A stretch of 44,688 nucleotides of DNA from Maritimibacter sp. (GCA_002695005.1 NZNT01000023.1:1-44688); one strand, 5' to 3'; shown: positions 7,923 to 17,246, counted from the stretch's first letter. The notes: generated from the sequence alone by a model not told the origin. Numbers and translations are program-made.

Positions 7923-9014
7923 TCAGCCGTTTCTGGCAGGGATCGCAGCCTTGATCCAGATGAGGACGAGTCCGACGACCGCAATCGTGCCGATGAGCAT
8001 CACCGGATACGCAAGGTCGACCCCATGCACCGCGCCCCGGTAGGCCGCCCCGATCCGCTCCAGCCCGGCCCAGCCGGTGAGCGAAGCGAGCCATTCCGGC
8101 GCCGCCGCCGCCGGGGCCATCACGCCCCCGATGGCCGACTGGTAGAAGGCGAGCGGCAGGAGGATCGCGATCATCCACAGGCCCAGCAGCGACAGAAGGC
8201 CGATGAACCCCCAGGTGAGGGCAAGCGCGGTGGGCCAGACCACGGCCCAGGCGGGCAGGAAACTCTCCCACCCCGCCGCGGCGCCCACGACCAGCGCAAG
8301 GCAGAGCGAGGCGACGCCGGTGATCGCCACCGGCAGGATCGTCCGGGTCATCGCCGCACCCCCGCGCCCCTCCATCGCCCGCGTCGCGAGCGTCATCATG
8401 ATCGCGCCCACCAGCGCGGCGAGCCAAGTGGTATAGAGCATCGCGAAGGGCGCCTGGAGTTTCGCCATCGGCCCCATCTCACCCAGCGGCGTCACCGTGG
8501 CGGCGACCGGCATTTCGCCGCTCGGCATCTGCCCCTGCTCCATCGCCAGCCGCATCGAGGCGACACCGGCGGACATGGCAGCGGGCAATATGCGCTCCAG
8601 CTGCTGCGCCGTCTGGACCTCCGCAATCGTCGCGGCGGGGGATGTCACGATCTCGAACTGCGCCTGCGCGCCCTTGAACGCCTGCGACGAGAAGTCCGGC
8701 GGAAAGACGAGCACGACACTCACCTCACCCGCCTCCAGCGCGGCCACCGCCGCATCCCGCGCCGGATAGGCTTCGGTGCGGAACGGAAGCTGACCGCCAA
8801 GACCCGACAGCATCCGCTCGGACACCTTGATCGGCGGCATCGGCAGCCCCTCGTCCTGGTTCACGATACCCAGCGTGACGGACTGGGCCGAACGGGCCGG
8901 GTCCATCGGTGCGGTCAGGTTAAAGACCGAGAACAGGAGCATGATCGCCACCGGCACGATCAGCGCCTGTTTCGCCATCGGGGCGGAGATGAAGGATGAA
9001 AAGAAAGTCGCCAT
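7923..9014 (-). CDS. ABC-2-type / YhgE-like membrane transport protein
   Basis: This 363-residue membrane protein has one N-terminal transmembrane helix (about 16-34), a large extracytoplasmic domain (about 40-190) and about five C-terminal helices (from about 190). That layout is typical of ABC-2 permeases of the YhgE/Pip or drug-export type. No ATPase or membrane-fusion gene is next to it. It shares a promoter with the TetR gene downstream, so it is probably an exporter component induced by the TetR ligand. GGGAGG precedes the ATG by six bases. The substrate cannot be inferred. Confidence 0.8.
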   Translation of the reverse strand: MATFFSSFISAPMAKQALIVPVAIMLLFSVFNLTAPMDPARSAQSVTLGIVNQDEGLPMPPIKVSERMLSGLGGQLPFRTEAYPARDAAVAALEAGEVSVVLVFPPDFSSQAFKGAQAQFEIVTSPAATIAEVQTAQQLERILPAAMSAGVASMRLAMEQGQMPSGEMPVAATVTPLGEMGPMAKLQAPFAMLYTTWLAALVGAIMMTLATRAMEGRGGAAMTRTILPVAITGVASLCLALVVGAAAGWESFLPAWAVVWPTALALTWGFIGLLSLLGLWMIAILLPLAFYQSAIGGVMAPAAAAPEWLASLTGWAGLERIGAAYRGAVHGVDLAYPVMLIGTIAVVGLVLIWIKAAIPARNG

Positions 9015-9032
9015 TGTGAGCCTCCCGAATGA

Positions 9033-9091
9033 TGCGAGTGTTCACTCGCATTTGCATGGGAGTGATTACTCGCATTTCTCGGGCCGGTCAA
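9033..9091 (-). promoter_or_regulatory. Promoter with two TetR-type operators upstream of the ABC-2/TetR operon
   Basis: On the minus strand TTGACC (9086-9091) and TAATCA (9063-9068) are 17 bp apart. Two related palindromes lie on and just after the -10 box. The first is perfect, TGCGAGTG-TT-CACTCGCA (9033-9050). The second is an imperfect copy with core GAGTGATTACTC at about 9060-9070, overlapping the -10 box. The half-site GAGTG/CACTC is shared by both. Occupancy would block RNA polymerase, as expected for autorepression by the TetR protein encoded in the operon. Confidence 0.8.
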
Positions 9092-9097
9092 GACAAA

Positions 9098-9126
9098 CGA
9101 AAACGGGCGGGGTCTCCCCCGCCCGT
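9098..9126 (-). terminator. Rho-independent terminator of clpB
   Basis: A 10-bp stem, ACGGGCGGGG (9103-9112) and CCCCGCCCGT (9117-9126), lies 22 bp after the clpB stop. It is followed on the minus strand by TTTTCGTTT. It insulates clpB from the ABC-2/TetR promoter just beyond. Confidence 0.85.
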
Positions 9127-9148
9127 CACAGCTCTCGTGTCTGGCCTT

Positions 9149-11764
9149 TTAGTGAACGACGGCGTCATCCGGCTTGGGGTTGTTCGAGTTCCCCACCCGA
9201 TCCCCGATGATAAGCCCGTCCGCCCCGGCCGTGACCGGCAGCGTCTCGCCATCCAGCACCTCACCCGAGAGGATCATCTCGGCAAGCGGGTCCTGCAACG
9301 CCTTCTGGATCACCCGCTTGAGCGGGCGGGCACCATAGACCGGGTCATAGCCCTGATCGCCGAGCCAGACCTTCGCGTCATCATCGACCGAGAGCGTGAT
9401 GTTGCGCTTGGCCAGACGCTTGGCGAGCAGGCCAAGCTGGATCTCGACGATGCCCGACATATCCTCCCGGCCCAGCCGGTCGAAGATGATGGTCTCGTCC
9501 AGACGGTTGAGGAACTCGGGCCGGAAATGCGCCCGCACCGCGTCCATCACGTCCTGCTTGGCCTTCGACGCATCCGCGCCGTCCGGCAACTGGCTCAACG
9601 CCTGCGCCCCGAGGTTCGAGGTGAGCACGATCAGCGTCTGCTTGAAGCTGACCGTCCGCCCCTGCCCGTCGGTAAGCACACCGTCGTCGAGCACCTGAAG
9701 CAGCACGTTGAACACGTCCGGGTGCGCCTTTTCGACCTCGTCGAACAGGACGACCTGATAGGGCTTGCGCCGCACCGCTTCGGTCAGAACGCCACCCTCG
9801 TCATAGCCGACGTAACCCGGAGGGGCACCGATCAGCCGGGCCACCGAGTGCTTCTCCATGAACTCCGACATATCTATGCGCACCATCGCGCTGTCGTCGT
9901 CGAACAAAAACTCGGCCACGGCCTTGGTCAGCTCGGTCTTGCCCACGCCGGTCGGCCCGAGGAAGAGGAAGCTGCCCAGGGGCCGCGCCTCGTCGTTCAG
10001 CCCGGCCCGCGCACGCCGCACGGCATTGGCCACCGCGCGCACCGCCTGATTCTGGCCAATGACCCGCTTGTGCAGACCATCTTCCATGCGCAGGAGCTTG
10101 TCGCGTTCGCCTTCGAGCATCTTGGAGGTCGGGATACCCGTCCACCGCTCGACGACCTGCGCGATCTGTTCCGGGCGCACGGCCTCTTCGACCATGATGT
10201 CGTCCTCGACGCTCTCGGCCTCGGACAGCTTGCGCTCCAGCTCCGGGATCACGCCGTAGGACAGCTCACCGGCCTTCGCGAGATTGCCCTCACGCTTGGC
10301 CGAGTCGAGCTCCGCACGGGCGCGGTCCAACTGTTCCTTGAGGTCTCGGGCGCCCTCCAGCTTGGCCCGCTCGGACTGCCATTTGGCCGTCATGCCAGCG
10401 GATTCCTCCTGAAGCCCGGCAAGCTCGGATTCGAGCTTTTCCAGCCGGTCCTTGGAGGCCTTGTCGTCTTCTTTCTTGAGCGCCTCGGCCTCGATCTGAA
10501 GCTGAAGGATATTGCGGTCGAGCTGGTCAAGCTCCTCGGGCTTCGAATCCACCTCCATCCGCAGACGGCTGGCGGCTTCGTCGACAAGGTCGATCGCCTT
10601 GTCCGGCAGGAACCGGTCGGTGATGTAGCGGTTCGACAGGGTCGCCGCCGCCACGAGGGCCGAGTCGCTGATCCGCACACCGTGGTGCAGTTCGTACTTC
10701 TCCTTGATGCCCCGCAGGATCGAGATCGTGTCCTCGACCGTCGGTTCGTCCACCAGCACCGGCTGGAACCGACGGGCGAGCGCCGCGTCCTTCTCGACAT
10801 ACTTGCGGTATTCGTCGAGCGTCGTGGCACCGATGCAGTGAAGCTCCCCACGCGCGAGCGCCGGTTTGATGAGGTTCGCAGCATCCATCGCGCCATCGGT
10901 CTTGCCGGCCCCGACGAGCGTATGCATCTCGTCGATGAACAGCACGATCTCACCGGCGGCGGCGGTGATTTCGTTCAGCACGGCCTTGAGCCGCTCCTCG
11001 AATTCACCGCGATACTTCGCACCGGCGATCAGCGCGCCCATGTCGAGCGCGAGCAGCTTCTTGCCCTTGAGGCTTTCAGGCACGTCACCGTTCACGATCC
11101 TGAGGGCAAGGCCCTCGGCAATGGCGGTTTTACCGACGCCCGGATCACCGATGAGGACCGGGTTGTTCTTGGTCCGGCGGCTCAGGACCTGCATCGCGCG
11201 GCGGATTTCCTCATCCCGCCCGATGATCGGGTCGATCTTTCCGTCCTCGGCCGCCTCGGTCAGGTCGCGGGCATACTTGTTGAGCGCTTCATAGCTGTCC
11301 TCGGCGCTCGCGCTGTCGGCGGTGCGGCCCTTGCGCACGTCGTTGATCGCGGTGTTCAGCTTCTGCGCTGAAACAGCCCCGGCCTCCAGTGCCTCCTTGG
11401 CCTTGGATTTCACCAGCGCCAGTGCAGTCAGCAACCGCTCGACCGGCACGAAACTGTCGCCCGCCTTCTTGGCGACCTTTTCGGCCTCGTCCAGCACGCG
11501 CGCCGTGGCATTGTCGAGATAGACCTGCCCCGCATCCCCGGTCACGACCGGGATACGGCCGACAGCGGCGTCCACCGCCTCGACCACGCGCTCGGGCGAC
11601 CCGCCGGCCTGACGGATCAGGTTGGCGGACATGCCTTCTTCATCATCCATGAGGGCCTTGAGCAGATGCTCGGGCGCGAGTTTCTGATGGTTCTCGCGCA
11701 TCGCGATCGTCTGGGCGGCCTGAATGAACCCGCGCGACCGTTCCGTGAATTTCTCCAAATTCAT
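9149..11764 (-). CDS. clpB: ClpB ATP-dependent disaggregase chaperone
   Basis: This 871-residue Hsp100 protein disaggregates heat-damaged proteins together with DnaK. The order is: N-terminal Clp domain (about 1-145), first AAA+ domain with Walker [11 protein letters not shown] and Walker B LFIDEMH, coiled-coil middle domain (about 410-520), then second AAA+ domain with Walker [11 protein letters not shown] and the C-terminal small domain. The ATG at 11764 (MNLEKF) is the usual family start and has a GGAAAAG site; the frame upstream is noncoding. It is preceded by a sigma-32-type promoter and followed by a terminator, so it is a single-gene transcription unit. Confidence 0.98.
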   Translation of the reverse strand: MNLEKFTERSRGFIQAAQTIAMRENHQKLAPEHLLKALMDDEEGMSANLIRQAGGSPERVVEAVDAAVGRIPVVTGDAGQVYLDNATARVLDEAEKVAKKAGDSFVPVERLLTALALVKSKAKEALEAGAVSAQKLNTAINDVRKGRTADSASAEDSYEALNKYARDLTEAAEDGKIDPIIGRDEEIRRAMQVLSRRTKNNPVLIGDPGVGKTAIAEGLALRIVNGDVPESLKGKKLLALDMGALIAGAKYRGEFEERLKAVLNEITAAAGEIVLFIDEMHTLVGAGKTDGAMDAANLIKPALARGELHCIGATTLDEYRKYVEKDAALARRFQPVLVDEPTVEDTISILRGIKEKYELHHGVRISDSALVAAATLSNRYITDRFLPDKAIDLVDEAASRLRMEVDSKPEELDQLDRNILQLQIEAEALKKEDDKASKDRLEKLESELAGLQEESAGMTAKWQSERAKLEGARDLKEQLDRARAELDSAKREGNLAKAGELSYGVIPELERKLSEAESVEDDIMVEEAVRPEQIAQVVERWTGIPTSKMLEGERDKLLRMEDGLHKRVIGQNQAVRAVANAVRRARAGLNDEARPLGSFLFLGPTGVGKTELTKAVAEFLFDDDSAMVRIDMSEFMEKHSVARLIGAPPGYVGYDEGGVLTEAVRRKPYQVVLFDEVEKAHPDVFNVLLQVLDDGVLTDGQGRTVSFKQTLIVLTSNLGAQALSQLPDGADASKAKQDVMDAVRAHFRPEFLNRLDETIIFDRLGREDMSGIVEIQLGLLAKRLAKRNITLSVDDDAKVWLGDQGYDPVYGARPLKRVIQKALQDPLAEMILSGEVLDGETLPVTAGADGLIIGDRVGNSNNPKPDDAVVH

Positions 11765-11841
11765 CGTCTTTTCCTTTCTCCAAGCGCCCCATGTCTCGTG
11801 GTGCCCGCTCTGCGGCACACCCCTGTCAGGGCCTCGCGCTA

Positions 11842-11871
11842 TAAATGGGGAGACGGGGCGCGCCTCGCAAG
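11842..11871 (-). promoter_or_regulatory. RpoH (sigma-32) heat-shock promoter of clpB
   Basis: The -10 element CCCCATTTA (11842-11850, minus strand) matches the enterobacterial sigma-32 consensus CCCCATnTA fully. A -35 element CTTGCG (11866-11871) lies 15 bp upstream, close to consensus CTTGAA. The position, about 80 bp before the clpB start, fits heat-shock control. Confidence 0.85.
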
Positions 11872-11982
11872 ACTGTGATCACAAAAAGTCGCAGCACTTC
11901 CTTCAGGTTTCAGAAACTGAAAACGAACCGAAAATTCATGCCTTTCGGTCACTGTCCGCATCGAGGGGGCAAAGGACCGAGT

Positions 11983-12288
11983 ATGAAAGTCACCAACATC
12001 GACATCCGCGATCTGAACTGGGACGATCGCACCCGCTGCTTCCGCGGCTCCGTTTCCATGACCATGATTCCGGGTCACGACGGCCGACCGCGCAACGTCA
12101 ATTTCATCTGTCAGGCGCACCGGGCGCCCGACTGCCCCTCGTCGCTCATCACTTACGATTTCGTCACCCATGCGCTCGAACAGGCCCGCGCCATGCCCGG
12201 TTTCCGGCGGGGGGAGGAGCAGATTTCGGTCGACATCACAAGCGCGGTGGGCCGCCTGCCCCTGTCTCCACGCGCGGCTTCGGCATAG
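11983..12288 (+). CDS. Conserved-looking hypothetical protein
   Basis: This 101-residue protein belongs to no family I recognise. The ATG at 11983 has AAAGGA about six bases upstream. The sequence begins MKVTNIDIRDLNWD, has a CQAHRAPDCPSS segment with two cysteines and ends in a Pro/Ala-rich tail. There is no signal peptide or membrane segment, so it is probably cytosolic. It lies divergent from clpB and 50 bp before the methyltransferase-like gene, with which it may be cotranscribed. Codon use looks like its neighbours. Confidence 0.65.
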   Translation: MKVTNIDIRDLNWDDRTRCFRGSVSMTMIPGHDGRPRNVNFICQAHRAPDCPSSLITYDFVTHALEQARAMPGFRRGEEQISVDITSAVGRLPLSPRAASA

Positions 12289-12337
12289 CCCTGTTCGCGC
12301 GCCGGTTCCGTGCTATCCTGTCCCGACAGGGGGTGTC

Positions 12338-13036
12338 ATGGCGACCATCGCGGACATTCGGGCAAAGTCCGGCTTGAGGCAGATCCTCGAGGGTCAGCCT
12401 CAGCATGTCCTTCTGGCGGTGCTCCTGACCATCGGGGCCGTCGCCCTCATCGCGCCCGTGCCCGATGCGCCCCGCCTCCTCGGCCTCACCGGCACCGGCT
12501 GGGCCACGCTGTCCATCGCACTCGCGCTGACCCATCAGGTCGTGGTGGCCTTGGGCTTTCGCCTCCAGCTTCACCGGGCGCTTTTCACGCGGCTGTTCGG
12601 CGCCCGCGACCTTGCCATCTGGACGGCGATCTTCATGCCGCTCCTCGCCGCACGCCCGATCACGCTGATCCTGACGGGCTGGGCGGACACCGTTCCGATC
12701 ACCGGCCTGCGCTGGCTGGAAATTCCCCTCGGCCTCGCCCTTCTCGCTCCGGCCATCTGGGGCATGCACTCGACCCTCGTGCATTTCACGCTCCGCCGCG
12801 CCGTCGGCGGCGACCACTTCCGCGAGGAGATCCGCGCCCTCCCCCCGGTCCGGGGCGGCGTGTTCGACCATACCGACAATGGCATGTATGGCGTCGTCTT
12901 CCTGGGCTTCTGGGGCATCGCGCTCCTGTTCGGATCATGGAACGCGCTGGTCGTCGCGGCGTTCCAGCACGCCTACATCTGGGTCCATATGTACGCGACC
13001 GAAGCCCCCGACATGCGCCGCCTCTACGGCCCTTGA
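12338..13036 (+). CDS. Isoprenylcysteine carboxyl methyltransferase-like membrane protein
   Basis: This 232-residue protein has about five membrane helices and a C-terminal segment typical of the ICMT/phospholipid methyltransferase-like fold (HTDNGMYGVVFLGFW, then FQHAYIWVHMYATEAPDM). Members methylate small lipophilic substrates with SAM, but many bacterial ones, including this type, are uncharacterised and may not be enzymes. AGGGGG precedes the ATG at 12338 by about five bases. It is followed after 48 bp by pyrF in the same direction. Confidence 0.7.
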   Translation: MATIADIRAKSGLRQILEGQPQHVLLAVLLTIGAVALIAPVPDAPRLLGLTGTGWATLSIALALTHQVVVALGFRLQLHRALFTRLFGARDLAIWTAIFMPLLAARPITLILTGWADTVPITGLRWLEIPLGLALLAPAIWGMHSTLVHFTLRRAVGGDHFREEIRALPPVRGGVFDHTDNGMYGVVFLGFWGIALLFGSWNALVVAAFQHAYIWVHMYATEAPDMRRLYGP

Positions 13037-13084
13037 CCTGCGCCGGTCGCCTGACCAAAAGGGCCGAAACCGAAAGGACGTGCC

Positions 13085-13792
13085 ATGACCGATACGCTCT
13101 CGAAATCCGATGACCGCCTGATCGTGGCGCTCGACGTGCCCAACGCGCTCGCCGGGCTGGAACTCGCGCAGCGGATCGGTGATCCAGTCGGGTTTTACAA
13201 GATCGGGCTGGGGATGCTGACCGGCGGGGGCCTCGCGCTCGCCCGTGAACTCATCGACGAGATGGACAAGCGCATCTTCCTCGACATGAAGCTCTTCGAC
13301 ATCGGCAACACGGTCGAGGCGGCGGTGAAAGGGCTCGCCCATTACGGCCTCGACTTCCTCACCGTTCACGGCGACCCGCAGGTCGTGCGCGCGGCGCAGG
13401 AGGGCAAGGGATCGTCCGACCTCAAGATCCTCGCGGTCACGGTGCTGACCTCGCTCGACCGCGACGACCTCGACCAGATGATGATCACGCCCGGCGACGT
13501 GCAGGAGATCGTGGTGGAACGCGCCCGCCGCGCGATGGCCGCCGGGGCGGACGGCGTGATCGCCTCACCCCATGAGGCCGCGATGATCCGCGCGCTTCCC
13601 GAGGCGACCGGCAAACTGATCGTCACGCCGGGCGTCCGACCCGCAGGGGCCGAAACCGGCGACCAGAAACGCGTGGCGACCCCGGCCAAGGCCATCTCGG
13701 ACGGGGCCGACCACATCGTCGTGGGCCGCCCGATCAAAAGCGCGCCAGACCCGCGGTCCGCCGCCGAAGCCATTCTTGCCGAGCTGCCCTAG
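13085..13792 (+). CDS. pyrF: Orotidine 5'-phosphate decarboxylase
   Basis: This 235-residue TIM-barrel enzyme catalyses the last step of UMP synthesis, OMP to UMP plus CO2, in the cytosol. The catalytic motif DMKLFD places Asp67, Lys69 and Asp72 in the D-x-K-x-x-D pattern, and VTPGVRP and VVGRPI form the phosphate-binding end. Length is normal. AAAGGACGTGCC precedes the ATG with good spacing. No other pyrimidine gene is nearby, as is common for pyrF. Confidence 0.97.
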   Translation: MTDTLSKSDDRLIVALDVPNALAGLELAQRIGDPVGFYKIGLGMLTGGGLALARELIDEMDKRIFLDMKLFDIGNTVEAAVKGLAHYGLDFLTVHGDPQVVRAAQEGKGSSDLKILAVTVLTSLDRDDLDQMMITPGDVQEIVVERARRAMAAGADGVIASPHEAAMIRALPEATGKLIVTPGVRPAGAETGDQKRVATPAKAISDGADHIVVGRPIKSAPDPRSAAEAILAELP

Positions 13793-13860
13793 AGGGATTC
13801 CCCAGCGGAATTCTTCGCCCTTCATGGTATCCTCGGGTCATTGATCCGAAGGACATTGCC

Positions 13861-14613
13861 ATGACCCAGCCCGATACCGGCCTTCGCGAAGAGGCTCAGA
13901 ACGACCTCGTCCTCGAATACCTCAACGTCCGGCGCGCGCTCGGCTACCTCGGCTTTCTCCTGCCCGCCATGCTCATCGCCTACGCGCTCACAGCGAAGGG
14001 CACCTTCGCCCCTTCGATCAGCGAGTTCTATTACACCCACATGGGCGACATCTTCGTCGGCATCATGTGCGCCATCGGCGTGTTCCTGTTCACCTACAAG
14101 GGCTACGCCCGCCGCCCGGAGAAGGGGGAGATCCTGTCGGACCGCTGGCTGTCGCGCATCGCGGGGGCCTTCGCCATCGGGGTCGCGATATTTCCCGTGC
14201 GGGTGGAGGCCCCGATGCTCTGCACCGAGGAGGGCATAAACCTCGGGATCGAATGTCACCCGAACCTGTTTCACTTCGGCTCGGCCACCGGCTTCTTCGC
14301 CGCTCTCGCGATCCTGTCGATCTTTCAGTTCACCAAGGGCGACCGGGACGAGGAGGGCCGCATCCGCTGGACCGGCGACAACCTGATTTTCGTGGGCTGC
14401 GGCGTGGTCATGATCCTGTGCCTGCTGGCGCTCGTGCCCTACGTCCTGATCGACGCCGCGACCGAGGCGCTCGCCCCCTGGAAATACATGTTCGTGATGG
14501 AGACGGTCGCCTGCGTCGCCTTCTCGATCTCATGGCTCGTGAAGGGCAAGCAACTCGGCGCGATCCGCACGGCGGTGGGCCGGATGGCCCCGGCGGGTGT
14601 CAGTCCTGATTGA
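13861..14613 (+). CDS. Polytopic membrane protein of unknown function
   Basis: This 250-residue protein has about six hydrophobic helices (near residues 28-48, 58-78, 97-115, 138-158, 175-200 and 208-226). Conserved-looking pieces are FAPSISEFYYTHMGDIFVG and a loop with two cysteines (LCTEEGINLGIECHP) followed by HFGSA. The layout recalls DUF998-like or other small integral membrane families, but I cannot assign one. AAGGA lies eight bases before the ATG. It converges on the NfeD gene and the two overlap by 14 bp at their 3' ends. Confidence 0.75.
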   Translation: MTQPDTGLREEAQNDLVLEYLNVRRALGYLGFLLPAMLIAYALTAKGTFAPSISEFYYTHMGDIFVGIMCAIGVFLFTYKGYARRPEKGEILSDRWLSRIAGAFAIGVAIFPVRVEAPMLCTEEGINLGIECHPNLFHFGSATGFFAALAILSIFQFTKGDRDEEGRIRWTGDNLIFVGCGVVMILCLLALVPYVLIDAATEALAPWKYMFVMETVACVAFSISWLVKGKQLGAIRTAVGRMAPAGVSPD

Positions 14614-14872
14614 TGTCGCGGTGAAAGGTCTGCGTCTGGCCTTTGCGCACCCCGAAGGCCCGGCGCAGCACGATCCAGACGACGACCGAGAACACGGCGA
14701 AGATCACCAGCGACACCGGCAGGCTGAGGACAAAGCCCAGCGCGAATATGATGCCGACCAGCGCCGCGCCCAGCGCGAAGCCGACGAAGATGAAGCCGGG
14801 GGCGAACAGTTCGAGGATCGCGAGGACGAGCGCCGCCGCGATCCAGACCCACCAGATTTCCCAGATCATCAT
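14600..14872 (-). CDS. NfeD family short membrane protein
   Basis: This 90-residue protein has two or three membrane helices and matches the short NfeD (NfeD1b) type. Such proteins are encoded next to SPFH/stomatin proteins and act with them in membrane quality control or microdomain organisation. Its start overlaps the SPFH stop by four bases (ATGA), so the pair is translationally coupled. The C-terminal OB-fold of longer NfeD proteins is reduced here. Confidence 0.88.
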   Translation of the reverse strand: MMIWEIWWVWIAAALVLAILELFAPGFIFVGFALGAALVGIIFALGFVLSLPVSLVIFAVFSVVVWIVLRRAFGVRKGQTQTFHRDINQD

Positions 14873-15765
14873 GTCGAGCGTCCTTTCAGCATCCCGAAGG
14901 CATTCTTGAACGCATCAACTGCATCGGCGGGGAGCAGGATCATCTGGTTGCCCGGCCCGTCACCCACCTTGGTCAGCGCCTCGACCTGCTTGAGCGCCAC
15001 CTGGTATTGCGCGGCCTCCAGCCCGTTATCGGCGATGGCCTTGGCCACGACCTCGGTCGCATAGGCCTCAGCATCCGCCTGAATCCGCCGCGCCTTGGCG
15101 ATCTGTTCGGCCGCGTAAAGCTCGGCATCCGCCGACAGCTCCACCGCCCGTTTCTTGCCTTCAGCCTCGGTCACCTGCGCACGGCGGGCCCGTTCGGCGT
15201 TGAGCTGCTGGAGCATCGCGTCGCGGGTCGCCTGATCGAGGTTCACGTCGAGGATTTCCGCCCGCGTCACTTCGATCCCCCAGGCATCGACCGCATCCTC
15301 CACCTGCGCCTTGATCCTTAGGATCAACTGCTGACGGTTCGACTGGACGTCGTCGAGGTCCATCATCCCGATCTCGCTCCGCACGATCCCGGCGACGGTG
15401 GTGGAGATCGCCCCGTCCACGTCACGGATTCGGTAGACGGTCTTTTCCGGGTTGAGGATGCGGTAGAACACGCTCGTATCCACCTGCACCAAAGCGTTGT
15501 CGCGGGTGATCGCGTCCTGGGTATTCGTCGGCAATTGCCGTTCGAGGATCGACACCTTGTGGCGCACACGGTCGAGGAAGGGGATGATGAAGTTGATCCC
15601 CGGCCCGAGCACGCTTTGCAGCCGCCCGAACCGCTCGACCACGAACTTCTCGGACTGCGGCACGATCCGCACACCCAGAAAGACCGAAACGATCAGGAAG
15701 ATGGCAACCAGCAGCAGGACGATGTTAGCCCCGACAAACTGAGACAGGAAATCCTCGGGGGTCAT
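14869..15765 (-). CDS. SPFH/Band 7 (stomatin-like, QmcA-type) membrane protein
   Basis: This 298-residue protein has one N-terminal membrane anchor (about 13-33), a Band 7/SPFH domain (about 35-200; motif FGRLQSVLGPGINF) and an Ala/Glu-rich coiled-coil stretch (about 200-265). It resembles QmcA or the paraslipins, scaffold proteins that form cage-like assemblies and partner with NfeD, encoded immediately downstream. The ATG at 15765 is chosen because GGAG lies about ten bases before it; the ten residues upstream in frame are not typical of the family. Confidence 0.92.
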   Translation of the reverse strand: MTPEDFLSQFVGANIVLLLVAIFLIVSVFLGVRIVPQSEKFVVERFGRLQSVLGPGINFIIPFLDRVRHKVSILERQLPTNTQDAITRDNALVQVDTSVFYRILNPEKTVYRIRDVDGAISTTVAGIVRSEIGMMDLDDVQSNRQQLILRIKAQVEDAVDAWGIEVTRAEILDVNLDQATRDAMLQQLNAERARRAQVTEAEGKKRAVELSADAELYAAEQIAKARRIQADAEAYATEVVAKAIADNGLEAAQYQVALKQVEALTKVGDGPGNQMILLPADAVDAFKNAFGMLKGRST

Positions 15766-15849
15766 AGGGTCGCTCCGCTGCTGAAATGCTCGCACACTAT
15801 GCTGTGGCGCGGTCTGCTCATCAAGGCAAGATATGCGGTCCTTCAGCCC

Positions 15850-16257
15850 TCACAGGTCGTGCATCTCCTCCATCGCCTCGGCGACCCGCATCCGGAAATG
15901 CGGGATCACGTCATCGCGCAGCACCCATTCGGCCGGGTGTATCAGGGCGATCTCCTGCCCCTCGTCTCCCAACCGCAGGTCCCCGGACACAACCTGGGGT
16001 AGTTTCGCGGCGAAACTCCAGGCCGGGTCGGGGCGCGGATAGAACCTGCGCCAGATCAGCGCTTCGGGCGGGATCATCAGACCGGTTTCCTCGGCCGTTT
16101 CGCGCAGAACGCAGGCTTCGGGGGTTTCCTCGCCCTCGCGCCCGCCGCCGGGCAGGTCCCACAGGCCGGGCCAGGGGATCGCCGGGTCGTCGTCGCGCCG
16201 GATCGTCACCAGTTTGCCGCCGATGAGCAGGATCAGTTTCGCACCTGTGAAATTCAT
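15850..16257 (-). CDS. NUDIX hydrolase
   Basis: This 135-residue protein contains a complete Nudix box from about residue 38 (GGGREGEETPEACVLRETAE, then ETGL), fitting the pattern GX5EX7REUXEEXGU. That box binds the metal for hydrolysis of nucleoside diphosphate derivatives. The substrate is unknown; length and the WDLPGGG segment resemble MutT-like or ADP-ribose-type members. The ribosome binding site is weak. It is divergent from the dioxygenase gene. Confidence 0.92.
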   Translation of the reverse strand: MNFTGAKLILLIGGKLVTIRRDDDPAIPWPGLWDLPGGGREGEETPEACVLRETAEETGLMIPPEALIWRRFYPRPDPAWSFAAKLPQVVSGDLRLGDEGQEIALIHPAEWVLRDDVIPHFRMRVAEAMEEMHDL

Positions 16258-16331
16258 GGGGGAACGATAGCCGAGTTCGCGTTATCATCCAGCCCGAGAC
16301 ATCAGCCGTATCCGCCAAAACGGAGAACCAC

Positions 16332-17246
16332 ATGATCCCGCACATCCAAGGACTGCACCACGTCACCGCCTTTGCCGGCCCGGCCCCGGAAAACAACGCC
16401 TTTTTCACGGACACGCTCGGCCTGCGCCGGGTCAAGACGACGGTGAATTTCGACAACCCCTATGTCTATCACCTGTATTTCGGAGACAAGAACGGCACGC
16501 CCGGTACGGTCATGACTCATTTCCCCGACCGCAAGTGGTCGCAGGGGCATCGCGGCACCGGCGAGGTTGCCATAACCGCCTTTGCCGTGCCGCGCGGGTC
16601 CCTGGGCGACTGGGAAAAGCGGCTGACCGACAGCACGCGGGTCGAGGTGTTCGGCGAAGCGCAGCTCCGCTTCCCCGGCCCGGACGGCGAAACGCTGGCG
16701 CTGGTCGAAAGCGACGACACGCGGACCCCGTGGACAGCCCTGCCAAAGGGCATGGCGATCCGCGGCTTTCACTCGGTCACGCTGATGATCGCCGACCCGC
16801 GCCCGACGCTCGATCTACTGACCGCGATGGGCTACGCCGAAGCGGGGAACGAGGGCACGACCACGCGCCTCACGATGGATGCGCCGGTGGGCGTGATCGA
16901 CGTGATGGCCGCGCCGGACATGCCAAAATCCGTGGAAGGCGCCGGATCGGTCCACCACATCGCCTTCGCCACGGCGAACGACGAAAGCCTGCTGGCCGTG
17001 CGCGAGGCGGTGATCGACGCGGGGATGCGGCCGACCGAGGTGCGTGACCGCAACTATTTCCACTCCATCTACTTTCGTGAGCCGGGCGGCGTGTTGTTCG
17101 AGGTCGCGACGCTCGACATCGGGTTCGACGCGGATGAGCCGGTGGAAACGCTGGGCGATGCGCTGAAGCTTCCGTCTCAGCACGAGCATCTGCGCAGCGA
17201 ACTGGTCAAGACGCTGGAGCCGATCGACGGGCTGGACCTGAGCTAG
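16332..17246 (+). CDS. Ring-cleaving dioxygenase, VOC (glyoxalase/bleomycin resistance) superfamily
   Basis: This 304-residue protein has two tandem VOC domains (about 5-145 and 150-290). It starts with IQGLHHVTAFAG, where His10 is a likely metal ligand, and has a second-domain metal histidine in FHSVTLMI and a terminal FREPGGVLFEVAT with its Glu ligand. It is closest in layout to MhqO/PcpA-type extradiol dioxygenases that open hydroquinone rings. The true substrate is not known. GGAG precedes the ATG by six bases. Its 3' end overlaps the convergent membrane gene by four bases. Confidence 0.88.
   Translation: MIPHIQGLHHVTAFAGPAPENNAFFTDTLGLRRVKTTVNFDNPYVYHLYFGDKNGTPGTVMTHFPDRKWSQGHRGTGEVAITAFAVPRGSLGDWEKRLTDSTRVEVFGEAQLRFPGPDGETLALVESDDTRTPWTALPKGMAIRGFHSVTLMIADPRPTLDLLTAMGYAEAGNEGTTTRLTMDAPVGVIDVMAAPDMPKSVEGAGSVHHIAFATANDESLLAVREAVIDAGMRPTEVRDRNYFHSIYFREPGGVLFEVATLDIGFDADEPVETLGDALKLPSQHEHLRSELVKTLEPIDGLDLS

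Noticed and set aside
9029-11371. 780-codon open frame on the plus strand
   Set aside because: It is fully antisense to clpB, whose motifs are unambiguous, and its composition is typical of a shadow frame.
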